A stretch of 64,000 bases of DNA, from contig CAVZMO010000024.1 of the NCBI GenBank assembly GCA_963776195.1, positions 62,001-126,000 of the forward strand. The letters are read 5' to 3'. The notes under the pieces are model-generated. The model saw only the letters and a program-made list of their open reading frames with translations. It searched no databases and had not been told where the DNA came from. The position numbers and the translations under genes were made by a program. This DNA is from CAVZMO01 sp963776195 (lineage in GTDB: Bacteria; Nitrospirota; Thermodesulfovibrionia; Thermodesulfovibrionales; SM23-35). Shown piece by piece: positions 63,003 through 64,000 of this stretch. Position 1 is the first letter of the stretch. Every line of letters starts with the position of its first letter.

Positions 63003-64000
63003 TCATTCATACCGAAGCGCATCAATCGGGTTTAGAGACGACGCTTTCCGGGCAGGATAAAACCCGAAGAATATTCCGACTGCCGCCGAGAATACAGCAG
63101 CGACGCCGACGGCCTTAATAGACACAAGAGTAGGCCAGCCAAAGACCTTGGATATCACCGTGGCACCGACAAATCCGAGACCTATGCCGACAATGCCGCC
63201 GCAAAGTGTTAGAAGAACGGCTTCTGTGAGGAACTGAATAAGGATGTCTTCTTCTCCGGCTCCGACTGCCATGCGGATCCCGATTTCCCGGGTCCGCTCA
63301 GTAACTGAAACAAGCATTATGTTCATAATTCCGATCCCGCCGACAATCAGGGAAATTGAGGCGACCGCTCCGAGGAGCAATGACATTGTCCGGGAGGATG
63401 TAGTCGCCACGGAAAGGATCTCGGACAGGTTCTTAACTGTGAAGTCATCTTCCTTATTGAAGCCTATGCGATGACGCTGCCTCAGAAGGGCGGCAATCTC
63501 GCTTTCAGCCCGTGATATAACCTCCTTGCTCTTGGCTTTGGCAACGATGGCGCCGACGGCGTTGGGGAAGGGGCTTCCAAAGACCTTCCGCTGGGCCGTT
63601 GTCAGGGGAATCATCACCATATCGTCCTGGTCGGTCCCTTGGGGTGATTGTCCTTTTTTCTTCAGGACCCCGACAACTCGAAAAGGCACCTTTCGGATAC
63701 GGATTATCTTTCCCATCGGATCGGTCGAGCCAAAAAGCTTCTTGATGATGGTCTGTCCAATGATGCAATTCTTGGCGGCCCCGTCCACATCGGACTGAGT
63801 AAAGGGACGACCGTACACAACGGGCCAGTCCCGGACCACCAGGAAATCAGGAGTCACTCCCGTCAGTTGTGTCGACCAGTTTTGATTAGCATAGACTACT
63901 TGCCCGCCGGTACGGATATTCGGCGCAGCCGCCGCCACCGAGGGGCACTCAGCCTTTATCGCCCGTCCATCGTCAATCGTAAGGGTAGGCACAGCTCCCG
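63003..64000 (-). CDS. MacB/FtsX-type ABC transporter permease (partial)
   Basis: The frame is open to the window edge and ends at TGA 63003-63005; about 332 residues are visible. The periplasmic MacB core is seen (VVRDWPVVYGRPFTQSDVDG, GQTIIKKLFGSTDPMGKIIRI), followed by three membrane helices of the FtsX type (SLLLGAVASISLIVGGIGIMNIMLVSV, TERTREIGIRMAVGA, and the last YPARKASSLNPIDALRYE). It should work with an ATPase and an adaptor upstream of the window and with the TolC protein encoded downstream, forming an efflux/export pump. Confidence 0.9.
   Translation of the reverse strand, partial: GAVPTLTIDDGRAIKAECPSVAAAAPNIRTGGQVVYANQNWSTQLTGVTPDFLVVRDWPVVYGRPFTQSDVDGAAKNCIIGQTIIKKLFGSTDPMGKIIRIRKVPFRVVGVLKKKGQSPQGTDQDDMVMIPLTTAQRKVFGSPFPNAVGAIVAKAKSKEVISRAESEIAALLRQRHRIGFNKEDDFTVKNLSEILSVATTSSRTMSLLLGAVASISLIVGGIGIMNIMLVSVTERTREIGIRMAVGAGEEDILIQFLTEAVLLTLCGGIVGIGLGFVGATVISKVFGWPTLVSIKAVGVAAVFSAAVGIFFGFYPARKASSLNPIDALRYE

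Noticed and set aside
1..64000. CRISPR arrays, tRNA or rRNA genes
   Set aside because: No regularly spaced repeat-spacer pattern and no cloverleaf or rRNA-like sequence was recognised by eye.

Overview
The window looks like a chromosomal segment of a Gram-negative (two-membrane) bacterium. It holds type II secretion genes, a TolC-type outer-membrane channel, a MacB-type permease and three Wzm/Wzt polysaccharide exporters. The gene families would fit an environmental Nitrospirota or deltaproteobacterial-type genome, but nothing here fixes the taxon. No rRNA, tRNA or CRISPR array was recognised.

Layout. 0-6.9 kb: type II secretion genes (gspK end, gspL, gspM, then a gspC-like gene) interrupted by an opposite-strand signalling block (CheY-like receiver, small unknown protein, receiver-PAS-histidine kinase, NtrC-type sigma54 activator). 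7-23.3 kb: first glycan region, with a PIG-L deacetylase, methyltransferase, GtrB-like glycosyltransferase, three tandem GT-C-like membrane paralogs, a Wzm/Wzt exporter with glycan-binding tail, an LpxL-like acyltransferase, a GT2 enzyme, a methyltransferase-GNAT fusion and a GT-C/TPR protein. 23.6-27.8 kb: a PpiC-type periplasmic foldase, two decayed exported-protein genes (one behind a CRP-type site) and a lipoprotein. 28.1-46.2 kb: a long minus-strand cluster starting at a winged-helix regulator. It contains two more Wzm/Wzt pairs, GT2 and GT4 enzymes, FkbM and other methyltransferases, two sulfotransferases and several broken genes. 46.5-51.3 kb: exported proteins with C-terminal S74 (tail-spike chaperone) domains and a matrixin-like metalloprotease with a PKD domain. 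51.7-59.2 kb: more GT2/GT4 genes, a truncated GtrII-like gene, a transposase remnant and an FkbM methyltransferase. 59.3-64 kb: a GC-rich amino-acid permease, then a phosphoglycolate phosphatase-like gene, TolC and MacB.

How it fits together. The likely theme is synthesis, modification (O-methylation, sulfation, acylation) and ABC-dependent export of surface polysaccharides, with secretion of surface proteins by the type II system. The candidate I find most interesting is a sulfotransferase carrying a ~160-residue coiled coil and a C-terminal basic/aromatic tail (40.9-42.2 kb). That layout resembles the WbdD chain terminator and ruler, and the gene sits beside a Wzt with a glycan-binding domain.

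Condition of the region. At least eight genes carry frameshifts, in-frame stops or internal deletions, mostly in the surface-glycan and exported-protein parts, while long neighbours of 500-750 codons are intact. Two families of nested palindromic elements are present, each in two copies. Whether the indels are biological (decay, phase variation) or assembly errors cannot be decided from this sequence alone.
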